Assembly (NCBI GenBank): GCA_017524805.1
Contig: JAFXUX010000008.1
Span: 1-64,000 of the forward strand
Direction of reading: 5' to 3'
Length of the DNA stretch: 64,000 nt
Source of the DNA: Candidatus Methanomethylophilaceae archaeon
Lineage (GTDB): Archaea; Thermoplasmatota; Thermoplasmata; Methanomassiliicoccales; Methanomethylophilaceae
The notes below the pieces were generated by a model, which saw only the letters and a list, made by a program, of their open reading frames with translations, was not told where the DNA came from and did no database searches. The translations under genes were made by a program, and so were the position numbers. Shown in pieces: positions 1 through 8,043 of the stretch (the first letter of the stretch is position 1; every line of letters begins with the position of its first letter).

Positions 1-75
1 GGTGGGCCTGCCCGGATTTGAACCGGAGTCAACAGCTCCCAAAGCTGCAAGTATACCAAGCTAACCCACAGGCCC
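1..75 (-). tRNA. tRNA-Pro (UGG)
   Basis: Read on the minus strand, the acceptor arm GGGCCTG pairs with CAGGCCC, followed by discriminator A and CC. The T arm is CCGGTTCAAATCCGG. The anticodon stem GCAGC/GCTGT encloses loop TTTGGGA, giving anticodon UGG (proline). The 5' end is at 75. The final A of a CCA tail, if encoded, would lie just outside the window. Confidence 0.93.
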
Positions 76-252
76 TTTGGCGCGTCATCTGCGCATCGGT
101 ATTAATTGGTTGCGTCAATATAGAACGTGCCATGAAGGTCTGCCCGTCCATTCAAGCCGATGATGATGTTTCAGAGCGATGGAAACGACGATCTGGCAGC
201 GATATCGCAAGGCCATAGGAACTTTTATAATGAGACCGGAAAGGCGATGGCC

Positions 253-1578
253 TCAGACTTCCCACGGAAGTTTGGGATCCAGGAGCTCGGTCATCATCAG
301 CGGGTCTGCGGCCGCCAAAGTCTGCACATGGCTCAGAACCTGCATCGTGTTCGGATCCAGATCCCTTCCAAGGCCCGACATGGCGGCTTCGTCGTACAGC
401 ATCTCCTTCGCCGTGAAATACATCCTCTCGGCTATGACCGTCCAAGTTCCGTTCTCTATGAACGGGCTCCCGTATTCGTTGTTCTTCCAGCGCTCGAGGA
501 AAGTGTTCGAATTGCTCACCCACACAGGCGGCCCATAGTGTTTGTGGGTCTTCGACAGCATGTCGCGCTCGATCTCGTACATCACCACCAGCTTGTCCCC
601 TTGGATGTCGTGCACCGCGCGGAGCACGTTGAACGAGAATTCGTTGAGCTTCTTCCCGAGTGCGTACTGAGTCTTCCAGAGCTGGGAATAGAGGCTGTCC
701 TCCAATATGCCTTCCGGCTTGTCGAATATGGCCGTAACCAGCCTGGAGCCGTGCTTCTCGGCGATCGCCGCCAGATCCTCTCTGGGAAGAGCATCTCTCT
801 TCTCCGGGAAGAAGAATCTCTCGCTCGGATCGGCGAGATACGCCTTGGCGGCGGTTATGAAGGTGCCCATGGTATCTTCATGGACCGCAGAAGCGACGTT
901 CCTGCGGGAATCCACCGGATCGTACACCACCAACGGGGCGACCATCGACGGCCCTTTGCCCTCTATGGCTATCGTGTAGTTGCTCTTCCATCTCTGGGAG
1001 CCTTCCAGAACGCCTCTGAACGATTTGTAATAGACTACGAGGACTTCGCAGAGGTATCCGGAGAATCCTCTGGCATCCTGTTCCGCCCCATAGGTGCCTA
1101 TGCCCTTCATGAATCTCTTCAGCAGGCGGACCTCGTTCTTCTGCTTCGAATCGAGGTGGGATAGGATGTATTTCGTATGGAACGGGGTGCGGTCCACCGC
1201 GCTCTTCAGCTTATCCGTGCTGTCGAGGCGGTAGCAAGGGACCAAATCCACGTCTATCCCTTCGAAATTCCCTCTGGTATACGGGTGGTCCGAGAACATT
1301 CTGGTTCCGTGGAGGATGTCCTCGCCGATCTTCAGCCCGATCCTTTCGAGCTCGTCGTGAGGGACGGTGCTGGGGAACATCATGAAGACGTCGAAATCGG
1401 GGTCCGAAAGGAACGTCCCTTTGGAGAAAGAGCCCGCCAAAGTGACTTCCACGTCGATGCCGTGCTCTGCCGCGTATCCCGTGACTTCGGCGATAAGGCG
1501 CCGCGATTTATCTTCGAGCTCGGCCACGTACTCCTCGGAGGGCACTATCCTTTCCAACACGCGCTCCTCAACGTCCAT
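253..1578 (-). CDS. cca: CCA-adding enzyme (archaeal class I tRNA nucleotidyltransferase)
   Basis: Adds or repairs the 3' CCA tail of tRNA using CTP and ATP. The 441-residue protein has the class I nucleotidyltransferase signature: GS at 49-50 followed by KGT, catalytic D61 and D63 in SDPDFDVF, and the third carboxylate in GIDVDLVPC (D109/D111). Length is normal for the archaeal family. The open frame extends upstream to 1671, but I chose the ATG at 1578 because a TATA box (CATTATATCG on the minus strand, 1601-1610) lies 27 nt before it, as expected for a leaderless transcript. The gene sits next to tRNA-Pro on the same strand with 177 bp between. Assignment is secure. Confidence 0.93.
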   Translation of the reverse strand: MDVEERVLERIVPSEEYVAELEDKSRRLIAEVTGYAAEHGIDVEVTLAGSFSKGTFLSDPDFDVFMMFPSTVPHDELERIGLKIGEDILHGTRMFSDHPYTRGNFEGIDVDLVPCYRLDSTDKLKSAVDRTPFHTKYILSHLDSKQKNEVRLLKRFMKGIGTYGAEQDARGFSGYLCEVLVVYYKSFRGVLEGSQRWKSNYTIAIEGKGPSMVAPLVVYDPVDSRRNVASAVHEDTMGTFITAAKAYLADPSERFFFPEKRDALPREDLAAIAEKHGSRLVTAIFDKPEGILEDSLYSQLWKTQYALGKKLNEFSFNVLRAVHDIQGDKLVVMYEIERDMLSKTHKHYGPPVWVSNSNTFLERWKNNEYGSPFIENGTWTVIAERMYFTAKEMLYDEAAMSGLGRDLDPNTMQVLSHVQTLAAADPLMMTELLDPKLPWEV

Positions 1579-1600
1579 GCGTGTCCCGTACTTTGAAACC

Positions 1601-1610
1601 CGATATAATG
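1601..1610 (-). promoter_or_regulatory. TATA box of cca
   Basis: CATTATATCG on the minus strand, centred 27 nt before the chosen ATG of cca. Spacing fits a leaderless archaeal promoter. The stretch from about 1611 to 1788 beyond it holds nothing else I can identify. Confidence 0.5.
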
Positions 1611-1788
1611 GTTGGTACCGATTATCCGAGGTTTGCGCGGTGAAGATACATTTCCGATGTGATGAACGCATTTCCGCTGGGAGGCGGTATGATTTCGATT
1701 ATGGGGCGGAAAGGGCATCATCTGGAGTCGCTGAACCCTCGCTGATTTTTTAGGTCGATGTTAAATAATGATGGTGATGTTATATTTT

Positions 1789-2441
1789 TTAGTTGATATT
1801 TTGTCTATAAAGAAAAGACATGACCTCGCCGATACTCCAGACATGATCTGTCAGACCAATTTCCATGGCAGGAGTTACAGCCTTGCGCTTTTCGTTCTTC
1901 TTCTTCGAAAGCGAAAGAGAGGCATGCGGAGTGCAAAGATTGTAGTTCGATTTCAACAGATCCAGGCAGTCCTGAACGGACTGCCTGTTCCTGCCGAAGG
2001 TAATGGGCCTCCTTCTCAAACGGGAGCAGAAGCATCTCAACGTAAGGTTCTGGCGCTCGATAGCCGAGGTGTTGAGGAACTCCTCCGGCACATGGCCGTA
2101 TGCAACATAACGATGGACGCTCCTCAACTTTCTGCCTTCGCGAGTCTTCTCCACGATGCCGTAGTTCAAGGCCGTGCTGGGCTCCCTGTGACACCCTCTC
2201 CTTCCTCTGCCCGTGTCCAGACCTCGTAGCTGTAGCGGTCGAAGAGTGCTTTCTGATACGGCTTGCAGCCATCTGTGACGAATATAGGCACGTGCCCCCA
2301 CGAAATCTTGTCGAGCTCCCCGTTGACAAAGCGGTTGCACACAGTCTTGCCCCTGCCGTCGGCCACGATTCCAAGCAGATACTTTTCACATGAGCAAAAC
2401 GAGGTCCGGATCCAATCCGTCCTCTTTGAAGTGGTCTCCAA
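1789..2441 (-). pseudogene. Decayed IS1-like transposase
   Basis: The minus strand carries two overlapping frames that together read like the catalytic half of an IS1-type DDE transposase. The upstream frame (2441 down to 2166) has LLGIVADGRGK and the aspartate block FVTDGCKPYQKAL. The next frame, open down to 1789, carries ALNYGIVEKTREGRK and the glutamate block LNTSAIERQNLTLR. The reading shifts near 2170-2190, so the gene is frameshifted. The usual N-terminal zinc ribbon/HTH part is not recognisable upstream, so it is also 5'-truncated. I see no clear terminal inverted repeats. Family assignment rests on motifs only; the element is surely inactive as it stands. Confidence 0.7.
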
Positions 2442-2539
2442 CGGAAATCAGGTTTTTTTCCAGGATAGGATTTCGTCATAGATTTTGCGCCGGAACATTG
2501 TTTCTAACTTGCATTATGGATATTTACTTGTTGTTCATG

Positions 2540-2594
2540 GTTGCATCTTTAGCACGATTCAGAATGATGTGTTTCACATATCTGGCACGATTCG
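2540..2594. repeat. 55-bp direct repeat, copy 1
   Basis: This copy runs from GTTGCATC to GGCACGATTCG. It contains the 9-mer GCACGATTC twice (2552 and 2585, 33 bp apart) around an inverted repeat ATGTG-TTT-CACAT. A second, diverged copy lies at 2636-2690. It sits between the transposase remnant and the end of the acetolactate synthase gene. Confidence 0.75.
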
Positions 2595-2635
2595 AGGGTA
2601 TTATATTTAAAGGAAACTGCATCGGCCCGAAATAT

Positions 2636-2690
2636 GTTGCATCTACCGCACGATTCGAAACGTTGTGTTTCACAGATCTGGCACGATTCG
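2636..2690. repeat. 55-bp direct repeat, copy 2
   Basis: Same layout as the copy at 2540-2594: GTTGCATC, GCACGATTC (2648), the inverted repeat TGTG-TTT-CACA, GCACGATTC (2681). The spacer between copies is 41 bp and includes an AT-rich TATTATATTTAAAGG that resembles a promoter. It ends 3 bp before the acetolactate synthase stop codon. Confidence 0.75.
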
Positions 2691-2693
2691 CCC

Positions 2694-4358
2694 TCAGTAT
2701 GCGCAACGGCCTTTGGCCAGCGGGGCGTTCGGATCCGCGGGAAGCATCGGAAGGACGTCCTCTTCCTTGTCAACCCTGACTTCCACGAGGCACGTCCTGC
2801 AGCAGTCCCTGGCTTCTTTGAGTGCGTCGGCTATCTCGCCAGGTTTCTCCACCAGGATTCCTTTGGCTCCGAACGATTCGGCCAGCTTCACGAAGTCGGG
2901 GTTCCCGTTGAGCGTTGTGCTGGAGTATCTCCTGTCCCAGAAGAGCTTCTGCCACTGTCTGACCATTCCGAGCACGCCGTTGTTCATGATCACCACAGTG
3001 ACCGGAAGATCTTCGGATATGGATGTGGCCATCTCCTGCATGACCATCTGGAACCCTCCGTCCCCAGTTATCGCGATGACATCAGAATCAGGTTTGGCGG
3101 CTTTCGCGCCGATGGCCGCGGGGAGCCCGTAGCCCATGGTCCCGAAAGTGCCGGAAGAAAGCAGCCTGCGGGGATGCTCGAAGCTCAGGTGATGCATCGC
3201 CCACATCTGGTTCTGGCCAACGTCGGTGGTGACTATGGTATTGTTTTTGATGATTTTGTTGATTTCATGCATCAGCTTCTGGGGCGCTATGGGCATGCTG
3301 TTCAGATCCGTGTTGCAGCGGCACCTCTTCCTGAAGCCTTCCGCTTCCGCCGCCCACTTCTCTTTGGGGACGTATCCTCTCAGGGCCGAGGTCAGCATAG
3401 GGACGATCTTCTTGCAGTCTCCGAGCAGGTCTATGCGGTTCTGATGCCCGTGCTTCCCGAATTCTGTGGGATCGGCGTCTATGTGGATCACTCTCCCTTT
3501 CGGGTCTTGGATCTTGCTGCGGGGACTGTAAGTCCTGTCCGAGAATCTGCTTCCTATCGAGATCACAAGGTCCGCGCCGTTCATCGCGCTTTTGGCGGAC
3601 ATCCTTCCGTGCATTCCCAGCGGGCCCATGCACAGCTCATATGACGACGGAACCACTCCCATGCCCATGAGGGTGGTGTCTACCGGCGCTCTCAGGAGGC
3701 GGGCGAATTCCATGACCTCATCCTGGGAGTTGACTGCACCTCCGCCAACGAGGATCACCGGCCTCTCGGCTTCCGATATCCATCTGGCGGCTTCCTGAAG
3801 ATAGGAAAGGTCTTCCGTCTCCGGTTTGATGCCGTAGGTCTCGCCGAGATAGGATTCGTCCATGTCGGAGTTCATCTGGTCCACCGGAAGGTCTATGTGG
3901 ACGGGCCCGGGGCGCCCTGCGCGGCATATGTCCCACGCTTCCTTGATCGCATGGGGAAGTCTGTTAACATCAAGCACGCGGAAATTGTGCTTGGTGATGG
4001 GCATCAGAAGGCTGTAGGCGTCGACTTCCTGGAATGCGCCCAATCCCAGCATGTTGGTCCCGACCTGCCCGGTCAAAGCGATCATGGGGATGGAATCGGC
4101 GTATGCCGTCGCGACGCCGGTCACAAGGTTGGTCACTCCCGGTCCGCTGGTGGCAAGGCAGACCCCGGGAATGCCGCTGGCTCTGGCGTATCCGTCGGCC
4201 ATATGGGCGGCGCATTGCTCGTGGCGGACCAGCACATGCCTGATGGAAGAGTCGTAAAGAGCATCGTAAATCGGTATGACGCTTCCTCCGGGATACCCGA
4301 AGATGGTGTCCACCTGCTTGTCTTCCAGCAATTTAACGAGCGCTTTCGTCCCTTTCAT
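2694..4358 (-). CDS. ilvB: Acetolactate synthase large subunit (second copy of tandem pair)
   Basis: Condenses two pyruvates to acetolactate (or pyruvate with 2-oxobutyrate) for valine, leucine and isoleucine synthesis; needs TPP, Mg and FAD. The 554-residue protein has the N-terminal TPP domain (FGYPGGSVIPIYDAL, activating E47 in RHEQCAAHMADGYARA), the central domain and the C-terminal TPP motif GDG...NN at about 432-460. It begins 5 bp after the stop of a second, equally long homologue, so the two form one operon. No small regulatory subunit (ilvN) is present in the window. Other TPP decarboxylases are less likely because of the full-length IlvB match. Its 3' end abuts the 55-bp repeats. 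Confidence 0.9.
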   Translation of the reverse strand: MKGTKALVKLLEDKQVDTIFGYPGGSVIPIYDALYDSSIRHVLVRHEQCAAHMADGYARASGIPGVCLATSGPGVTNLVTGVATAYADSIPMIALTGQVGTNMLGLGAFQEVDAYSLLMPITKHNFRVLDVNRLPHAIKEAWDICRAGRPGPVHIDLPVDQMNSDMDESYLGETYGIKPETEDLSYLQEAARWISEAERPVILVGGGAVNSQDEVMEFARLLRAPVDTTLMGMGVVPSSYELCMGPLGMHGRMSAKSAMNGADLVISIGSRFSDRTYSPRSKIQDPKGRVIHIDADPTEFGKHGHQNRIDLLGDCKKIVPMLTSALRGYVPKEKWAAEAEGFRKRCRCNTDLNSMPIAPQKLMHEINKIIKNNTIVTTDVGQNQMWAMHHLSFEHPRRLLSSGTFGTMGYGLPAAIGAKAAKPDSDVIAITGDGGFQMVMQEMATSISEDLPVTVVIMNNGVLGMVRQWQKLFWDRRYSSTTLNGNPDFVKLAESFGAKGILVEKPGEIADALKEARDCCRTCLVEVRVDKEEDVLPMLPADPNAPLAKGRCAY

Positions 4359-4363
4359 GTGAT

Positions 4364-6028
4364 TCAGAATCTGCAGTAACCTTTTACTATAGGAATGTCT
4401 GGGTTTGCGGGCAACATCGGGAGCATGTCCATCTCCGGATCGACCATAATTTCGATCACGGTTGTGCGGTCCGATCCCTTCGCATCGAGGAGGGCGTCCG
4501 CTATCTCGCCGGGCTTCTCCACGCGGATCCCTCTGGCGCCGAACCCTTTGGCTACTGTGACGAAATCGGGGTCCGCTTTCAGGTCGACCCCGGAATACCT
4601 TCCGTTCCAGTAGTGCTTCTGCATCTGCCTGACCATGCCCAGCTTGCCGTTGTTCAGCAGGACCACAGTCACCGGGAAATCCTCGGCGACCGACGTAGAC
4701 AGCTCCTGTATGACCATCTGGAGGCCTCCGTCTCCGGTCACGGCGACGACATCCTTCTCAGGCAGCGCGGCTTTCGCCCCTATCGCGGACGGCAGGCCGA
4801 ATCCCATTGTTCCGAAGGTTCCCGAAGTTATGAATTGGCGCGGATGCTCGATGCCCAGATAGTGCATCGCCCACATCTGGTTCTGGCCTACGTCTGTCGT
4901 CACTATAGTGTCGTCGTCCAAGACGGCGTTGATTTCGCGCATGACTTTCTGCGGGGCTATCGGCACGCTTTGGATGTCAGTGTCGCATTCGCATCTGCGC
5001 TTGTATGACAGGGCCTTCTCTTTCCACGCGGCTATGCTGGGGACGTCGGATCCCAGCGCGGTCAGCAAGCGGGACACCGCTCTTTTCGCGTCCGCGCGGA
5101 GATTTACGCAGTCATGCCCGTGCTTCCCGAACTCGGTAGGGTCGATGTCTATGTGGATCACTCTGGCGCATTTGTCCGTCATGCGGTCATGGGCGCTGTA
5201 AGTTCTGTCGGAGAATCTGCTTCCTATTGATATGACAAGATCAGCCTCCTCGGTCAGAGCGATGGCCGACATCCTCCCATGCAGGCCCAGAGGCCCTACA
5301 TACATCTCATAGGAGCATGGCACAGCGCCGACGCCCATCAGCGTGGATTCCACCGGGGCACCCAGAACCATGGCAAGCTTCATGACCTCCTCAGAAGCGC
5401 CCATGGCGCCGCCGCCGACTAGGATAATGGGCTTTTTGGATTCCCTTATCCATCTCACAGCCTGGTTTATCCCTGAAAGGTCGTCTACAAGGGGTTTCAC
5501 GCCGTAACGCCTGTCCAAAGTGGATTCGTCGATCTCCGAGTTCATCTGGTCCACCGGAAGGTCGATGTGAACCGGGCCCCGGCGGCCCATCCTGCAGATG
5601 TCCCACGCTTCGGAGATGGCATGGGGGAGCCTGTCGACGTCGAGCACCCTGTAGCTGTGCTTCGTTATGGGCATCAGAAGGCTGTAGGCGTCGACTTCCT
5701 GGAACGCCCCAAGGCCGAGAGAGCCTGCCGCCACCTGGCCGGTAAGGGCTATCATAGGCACGGAATCGGCGAAGGCGGTGGCTATCCCGGTGACCAGATT
5801 CGTGGTTCCAGGCCCGCTTGTTGCGAGGCATACCCCAGGCATGTCCTTAGCTCTGGCGTATCCGTCGGCCATATGCGCGGCGCATTGCTCATGGCGCACC
5901 AGCACATGCCTTATGGAAGAATCGAGAAGTTCGTCGTAAATCGGGATCACGCTGCCTCCGGGATATCCGAAGATCGTGTCCACCCCCCTATTCTCCAGCA
6001 TGTCAAGAAGCGCTTCCGTGCCTTTCAT
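4364..6028 (-). CDS. ilvB: Acetolactate synthase large subunit (first copy of tandem pair)
   Basis: Paralogue of the downstream gene, with the same domain order and the same key residues (E47 in RHEQCAAHMADGYARA, GDGGLQMVIQE and the NN pair). The sequences are closely similar throughout, so this is a tandem duplication rather than two distantly acquired enzymes. An ATG exists at 6046, but the TATA box (CAATTATATCG on the minus strand, about 6050-6060) is too close to it. The ATG at 6028 lies the usual 27 nt downstream and matches the start of the paralogue (MKGTEALL versus MKGTKALV), so I use it. Why two copies are kept is unknown. Confidence 0.9.
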   Translation of the reverse strand: MKGTEALLDMLENRGVDTIFGYPGGSVIPIYDELLDSSIRHVLVRHEQCAAHMADGYARAKDMPGVCLATSGPGTTNLVTGIATAFADSVPMIALTGQVAAGSLGLGAFQEVDAYSLLMPITKHSYRVLDVDRLPHAISEAWDICRMGRRGPVHIDLPVDQMNSEIDESTLDRRYGVKPLVDDLSGINQAVRWIRESKKPIILVGGGAMGASEEVMKLAMVLGAPVESTLMGVGAVPCSYEMYVGPLGLHGRMSAIALTEEADLVISIGSRFSDRTYSAHDRMTDKCARVIHIDIDPTEFGKHGHDCVNLRADAKRAVSRLLTALGSDVPSIAAWKEKALSYKRRCECDTDIQSVPIAPQKVMREINAVLDDDTIVTTDVGQNQMWAMHYLGIEHPRQFITSGTFGTMGFGLPSAIGAKAALPEKDVVAVTGDGGLQMVIQELSTSVAEDFPVTVVLLNNGKLGMVRQMQKHYWNGRYSGVDLKADPDFVTVAKGFGARGIRVEKPGEIADALLDAKGSDRTTVIEIMVDPEMDMLPMLPANPDIPIVKGYCRF

Positions 6029-6162
6029 CGCTACGAAATCGCTCATTTACGATATAATTGATGCTGGCAGTCGCGCGGGGATTCATCATGCGAATCGACC
6101 GAGAGTCCAGAGCCATCGATGCATTCGCAGTCTCTCGACTGTCTCAATGAATCAAAGAAAGT

Positions 6163-6286
6163 GGCAGACAGCGTGCTTGAGTTCCCGTACGCTTGCGCAA
6201 TACAGTACAGACAGGTACGCGGGCGGACTTTACTGCCGGGTTCGGGATGGGACCGGGTGTTTCCCCGCCGCTATGGCCGTCTTGCC
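6163..6286 (-). rRNA. rrf: 5S ribosomal RNA
   Basis: The minus strand reads GGCAAGACGGCCATAGCGGC at its 5' end and contains the typical 5S loop segment around CCCATCCCGAACCCGG. The 5' strand GGCA(A)GAC pairs with 3' GTCTGCC to close helix I, giving a length of 124 nt. A TATA-like CGTTAAATATTGC lies about 28 nt upstream (6309-6321). No 16S or 23S gene is nearby, consistent with the scattered rRNA genes of Thermoplasmata. Confidence 0.88.
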
Positions 6287-6460
6287 GAACATGAGCATAG
6301 CTAAGCAATATTTAACGATTCCCATTGAATTTCGGTTCGCATCAATCGGTTTCATTGGTTGCAAGTCAGAAACAATATCTTGTCAATCGATTGTGGCACC
6401 CGTATTATAACAACATTTTCGCAGATAACTTCGTGTCTAAACAATCTGGCTGGCACGAAC

Positions 6461-6471
6461 ATTTTTAAGTA
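6461..6471 (+). promoter_or_regulatory. TATA box of octapeptide-repeat gene
   Basis: ATTTTTAAGTA, about 33 nt before the ATG at 6500. The rest of the 6322-6499 stretch shows no other feature. Confidence 0.45.
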
Positions 6472-6499
6472 AGGTACGATAAGGACTGCTCGATATTCA

Positions 6500-7873
6500 A
6501 TGGCAGATTCCGGCTATGACAGAGATTCCAGCGATGGAAAGAAAAACGGTAGATTCGATGGGTATCACAGGGAGAGGTCATCGGCCGGGAGGCAGGGTAA
6601 ACCCGATTACAGGAGGAAAGACGGTTACAGGAAGCCGAGGTATTCCGATTCTGATAGGCCGCATAATGGTTACGGTGACAGATCGGATCGTCCTAAGCGG
6701 GAGTTTGGAGACAGGCCAAGACGCGACTATGGAGACAGACCCAGGCGCGATTACGGTGACCGTCCCAAGAGAGACTACGGCGACAGGCCAAGAAGAGAAT
6801 TCGGGGACAGACCCAAGCGTGAGTACGGAGACAGACCCAAGGGCGAATTCGGGGACAGACCCAAGCGTGACTATGGTGACCGTCCGAGGAGGGATTACGG
6901 TGACCGCCCCAAGCGTGACTATGGTGACCGTCCGAGGAGGGATTACGGTGACCGCCCCAAGCGTGACTATGGAGACAGACCCAGGCGCGATTACGGAGAC
7001 CGTCCAAGAAGAGATTACGGCGACAGACCTCGCAGGGATTATGGGGACCGTCCCAGAAGGGATTACGGCGACCGCCCCAGACGTGATTATAATGAAAGGC
7101 CCATAGATTCAGAAGAATCGAAGGGGATGGCTGCTCCTGAAGAATTCGGTGAGAAGACTTTCAATCAGGAGTTTTCCGAGGGAGAGCGCTCAGAAGTCTT
7201 GCAAGCCATAGGCCATTCATCTGATGAGGAAGGCGTTTCTGATATTGCAGAAGGATATTCTGGGAATTTCGAAGAAAAAACTGCGGAGGAAGAAACCGAT
7301 GAAGGTCTCCGCGAGAGGCACGGAGGCGTCTCTAAGCAGAAGATGGAGCGCAACGCCGCCTACAAGACCGGGAGCAAACCCAGCCAACGCGATTACCGCA
7401 AGAAGTGGAAGGAACCTCCGATGCCCGTCGAGTGGGTCTCCAAGAAAGATATCTACGAGGGCACCTACGTCGATCCGGGTTATGAGAATGCTGGGACCGC
7501 CGTCATCAACAGGGAAGCCAGGGAAGCCCGCAGAAAAGCCAACGAAGAGAGGTACGGACGCGGAAGAAGGGATTTCGGCGGCCGCGGAGGATATGGCGGC
7601 AGACCCAGGCGCGACTTCGGTGACCGTCTGAGGAGGGACTACGGCGACCGCCCCAGAAGGGATTATGGCGACAGGCCCAAACGCGATTATGGAGAAGAGG
7701 GCGAGGGCAGCTCCGAAGGGGAGAGGCCCCGCAGGGACTTCGGTGACCGCCCCAGGCGTGATTATGGGAATCGCCCGCGCAGGGACTTCGGAGACCGTCC
7801 GAAGCGCGATTTCGATAGGAAACCTCGTGATTCCGAGTCCAGCGGTTCCTCATCCGGGGACGCAGAAAACTGA
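6500..7873 (+). CDS. Basic octapeptide-repeat protein (GDRPRRDY repeats), function unknown
   Basis: I do not recognise a family. The 457-residue protein is low in complexity and predicted to be disordered. Residues about 67-201 are roughly 17 copies of an octapeptide, consensus G-D-R-P-(R/K)-R-D-Y, with F for Y and E for D variants. Residues about 365-450 hold a second, looser block plus an RGG-like RGGYGGRPRRD stretch. Between them is an acidic then mixed segment that includes PPMPVEWVSKKDIYEGTYVDPGYENAG, the only part that looks foldable. Arg/Tyr/Gly-rich repeats of this kind usually bind RNA; that role is inference. A TATA box lies upstream and a strong terminator follows, so it is transcribed alone. 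No signal peptide or membrane segment is visible. Confidence 0.75.
   Translation: MADSGYDRDSSDGKKNGRFDGYHRERSSAGRQGKPDYRRKDGYRKPRYSDSDRPHNGYGDRSDRPKREFGDRPRRDYGDRPRRDYGDRPKRDYGDRPRREFGDRPKREYGDRPKGEFGDRPKRDYGDRPRRDYGDRPKRDYGDRPRRDYGDRPKRDYGDRPRRDYGDRPRRDYGDRPRRDYGDRPRRDYGDRPRRDYNERPIDSEESKGMAAPEEFGEKTFNQEFSEGERSEVLQAIGHSSDEEGVSDIAEGYSGNFEEKTAEEETDEGLRERHGGVSKQKMERNAAYKTGSKPSQRDYRKKWKEPPMPVEWVSKKDIYEGTYVDPGYENAGTAVINREAREARRKANEERYGRGRRDFGGRGGYGGRPRRDFGDRLRRDYGDRPRRDYGDRPKRDYGEEGEGSSEGERPRRDFGDRPRRDYGNRPRRDFGDRPKRDFDRKPRDSESSGSSSGDAEN
6698..7102 (+). repeat. Tandem 24-bp coding repeat, about 17 units
   Basis: The DNA repeats in units of 24 bp encoding the octapeptide. Two 48-bp blocks (6863-6910 and 6911-6958) are identical, showing recent expansion by slippage or unequal exchange. 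Other units differ mainly at third codon positions, so selection keeps the peptide. Confidence 0.85.
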
Positions 7874-7885
7874 TTTCCAAACCCA

Positions 7886-7920
7886 TCCGGGAGGGTTCTA
7901 TCCCGGACTTTTTTTTTCTT
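7886..7920 (+). terminator. Hairpin and T-run terminator
   Basis: Inverted repeat TCCGGGA / TCCCGGA (7886-7907) followed by a run of nine T. It lies 13 bp after the stop of the octapeptide-repeat gene. Confidence 0.75.
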
Positions 7921-8043
7921 TATCGAGTCAATTCTTGTGATTTGAAATGATTCTGGCGGTTTTTCTTCGGCGTAATTTCAATGAAAGCGTCCAGTGTTAT
8001 TTTATTGGTAACAATTATTAATCAATGCTTATTACCCTCAGAT

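Noticed and set aside
160-1164. Long plus-strand open frame opposite cca
   Set aside because: Antisense shadow of a well-supported gene in a GC-rich genome with few stop codons; the product has no domain.
1768-2229. Plus-strand open frame of 153 codons across the transposase remnant
   Set aside because: It is antisense to recognisable transposase motifs and has no features of its own.
2540-2690. Repeat pair as a minimal CRISPR
   Set aside because: Only two units, each with internal repeats at unequal spacing, and no cas genes in the window.
2694-6028. The two TPP enzymes as sulfopyruvate or phenylglyoxylate decarboxylases
   Set aside because: Full-length IlvB architecture and motifs in both, with length of 554 residues.
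6698-7102. Array of 24-bp repeats that could be taken for a CRISPR
   Set aside because: Repeats are contiguous without spacers and code for a conserved octapeptide within one long frame.
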